Shown piece by piece: positions 63,000 to 64,000 of a stretch of DNA of 64,000 nt. The translations under genes and the position numbers were made by a program. Every line of letters begins with the position of its first letter. The first letter of the stretch is position 1. Location of the stretch: assembly GCA_036365515.1 (NCBI GenBank), contig CM070874.1, forward strand, positions 164,938,297 to 165,002,296, written 5' to 3'. Under the pieces are notes generated by a model. The model did no database searches, was not told where the DNA came from, and saw only the letters and a program-made list of their open reading frames with translations. This stretch comes from Torymus aiolomorphi (taxonomy: Eukaryota > Arthropoda > Insecta > Hymenoptera > Torymidae).

Positions 63000-63840
63000 T
63001 GTACGTCCAAAGATTACGGGAGTACAATTGTCTTAATCGCTTTGAAATTCCTTGTAGAGGTAGATTTTTGATAGTTCTCGGTCGAGTTCTTTGGGCAAAA
63101 TAATAAGTCCAGAAATTTTAGAAATATTTGAGGTTGAAATTTTTTTAACCTTCTTTTCAAATCGTAATTTCTCGAGAAACGCTCCATGTATCAGCTCCAA
63201 ATTTATAGACAATTTTGTATGTGACAAAGATAATATGTGTGCTAATTTTCATCAAGATCGTACGATTATTGTTTCAGATATTTGATTTTGAAAATTTTCG
63301 TATTTTACAAAGTTATTTTTTTTGTCGTATGGTAACTAGAGAAAACAAAAATTGGTTTAGTCATGTTGAAATTTTGTGGAGATGTAGAGTCTATATATTA
63401 TCGTATGTCCTTTAGGTAAAATAATTGTCTCATGATTTTTAGAGATATTTAAGGTTAAAATTGTTTTACGGTTTTTTTCAAAATCGTAATTTCTCAATGA
63501 CGACTTCATGCATTAGCTTGAAATTTATAGACTATTTTGTATGCAATATAGGCAATACCTGTGTAAAATTTCATCCAGATTATATGGTTGTTTTTCGAGA
63601 TGTTTGATATTTAAAGTTTTAGTCTTTTTGAAAATGACTTTCTTTGTTGTCGCACATTATAACTACATTAAAATTGTTTTAATTTTTTTGAAATCTGGTG
63701 GAGATGTAGAGTTTGTATATTATTTATTAGAAAAGTTCTTAGGGTAAAAGAATTCGTTTATGAATTTCAGAGATATTTGAGGTTAAAACTATTTTAGCCC
63801 TCTTTTAAAATCGTAATTATTCGGGAACGCATTTATGAAC
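63000..63840. repeat. Diverged tandem repeat, period about 322 bp
   Basis: AAATATTTGAGGTT at 63122, AGATATTTAAGGTT at 63443 and AGATATTTGAGGTT at 63771 anchor units, each continuing with TTTT-rich sequence and AATCGTAATTTCTC or AATCGTAATTATTC. The flanking GATGTAGAGT-x-TATATATT block repeats at about 63382 and 63704. Possibly satellite-like. Short frames within are not genes. The last 160 bases of the window show nothing further. Confidence 0.65.
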
Positions 63841-64000
63841 GCGCGTGTTGTATACCTACTTTTGTTTTGTAATAGACATTTATTATTTTTAAGGTTAGAA
63901 CCTTTTCCTTACATCGGAAATTGCAGAAAGAGCACACAAATACGGACAGGCATACTACTATAGACAAGTACCTTATGTGTGAAATTACACAATGAAAATA

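Overview
The window looks like accessory, transposon-dense DNA from an arthropod, most likely an insect. The evidence is the mix of elements: Penelope-like, CR1/Jockey-like, R1-like, Copia and Gypsy retroelements, two mariners, MITE-like palindromes, and long (TA)n, (CA)n, (GA)n and (AAT)n microsatellites. I found no convincing host gene, tRNA, rRNA or CRISPR array. The species cannot be fixed from the sequence.

Layout. 0-4.7 kb holds (TA)n-bounded repeat modules and a Penelope-like element with inverted 3' ends. 4.7-7.6 kb is AT-rich, with a decayed coding stretch and a foldback array of a GCACA-type motif. 7.9-13.4 kb is a nearly full-length non-LTR retrotransposon with ORF1, an ORF2 broken by one stop, and two unexplained downstream ORFs. 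13.4-21 kb is simple repeats, CpG-rich blocks, a solo LTR with a 4-bp target duplication and old AT-rich repeats. 21.2-22.2 kb is a short inverted-repeat element carrying THAP-domain exons split by a MITE. 22.2-26.4 kb has tandem repeats, GCGAAGC-centred hairpins and another cluster of modules. 27.9-29.5 kb is an intron-containing transposase-like gene; a decayed relative lies at 61.9-62.9 kb. 30.1-32.5 kb is a 3'-truncated R1-like element. About 32.9-44.5 kb is a decayed minus-strand Gypsy element with an envelope-like region, an unusually long zinc-knuckle array, and a mariner inside its 5' LTR. 44.5-46.7 kb is an element with long inverted repeats. 48.7-54.3 kb holds more modules, a second mariner and a non-LTR fragment. 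54.6-60.6 kb is an old Copia element with nested insertions. The last kilobase is a diverged tandem repeat of about 322 bp.

Most notable signal: the 17-nt core GTGACTAAAGAAATAAT, or a close variant, occurs 20 times on both strands. Nearly every copy sits in a 200-350 bp module bounded by (TA)n. The core is constant, but the arms fall into roughly nine families, each built from its own short motif: usually one inverted copy left of the core and several direct copies to its right. Modules combine in fixed orders (B-C'-A), form a giant palindrome, and appear to swap halves at the core. I do not recognise a named element family with this organisation, so it is the best candidate here for an undescribed system. 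No module encodes a protein, so any mobilising enzyme must act in trans.
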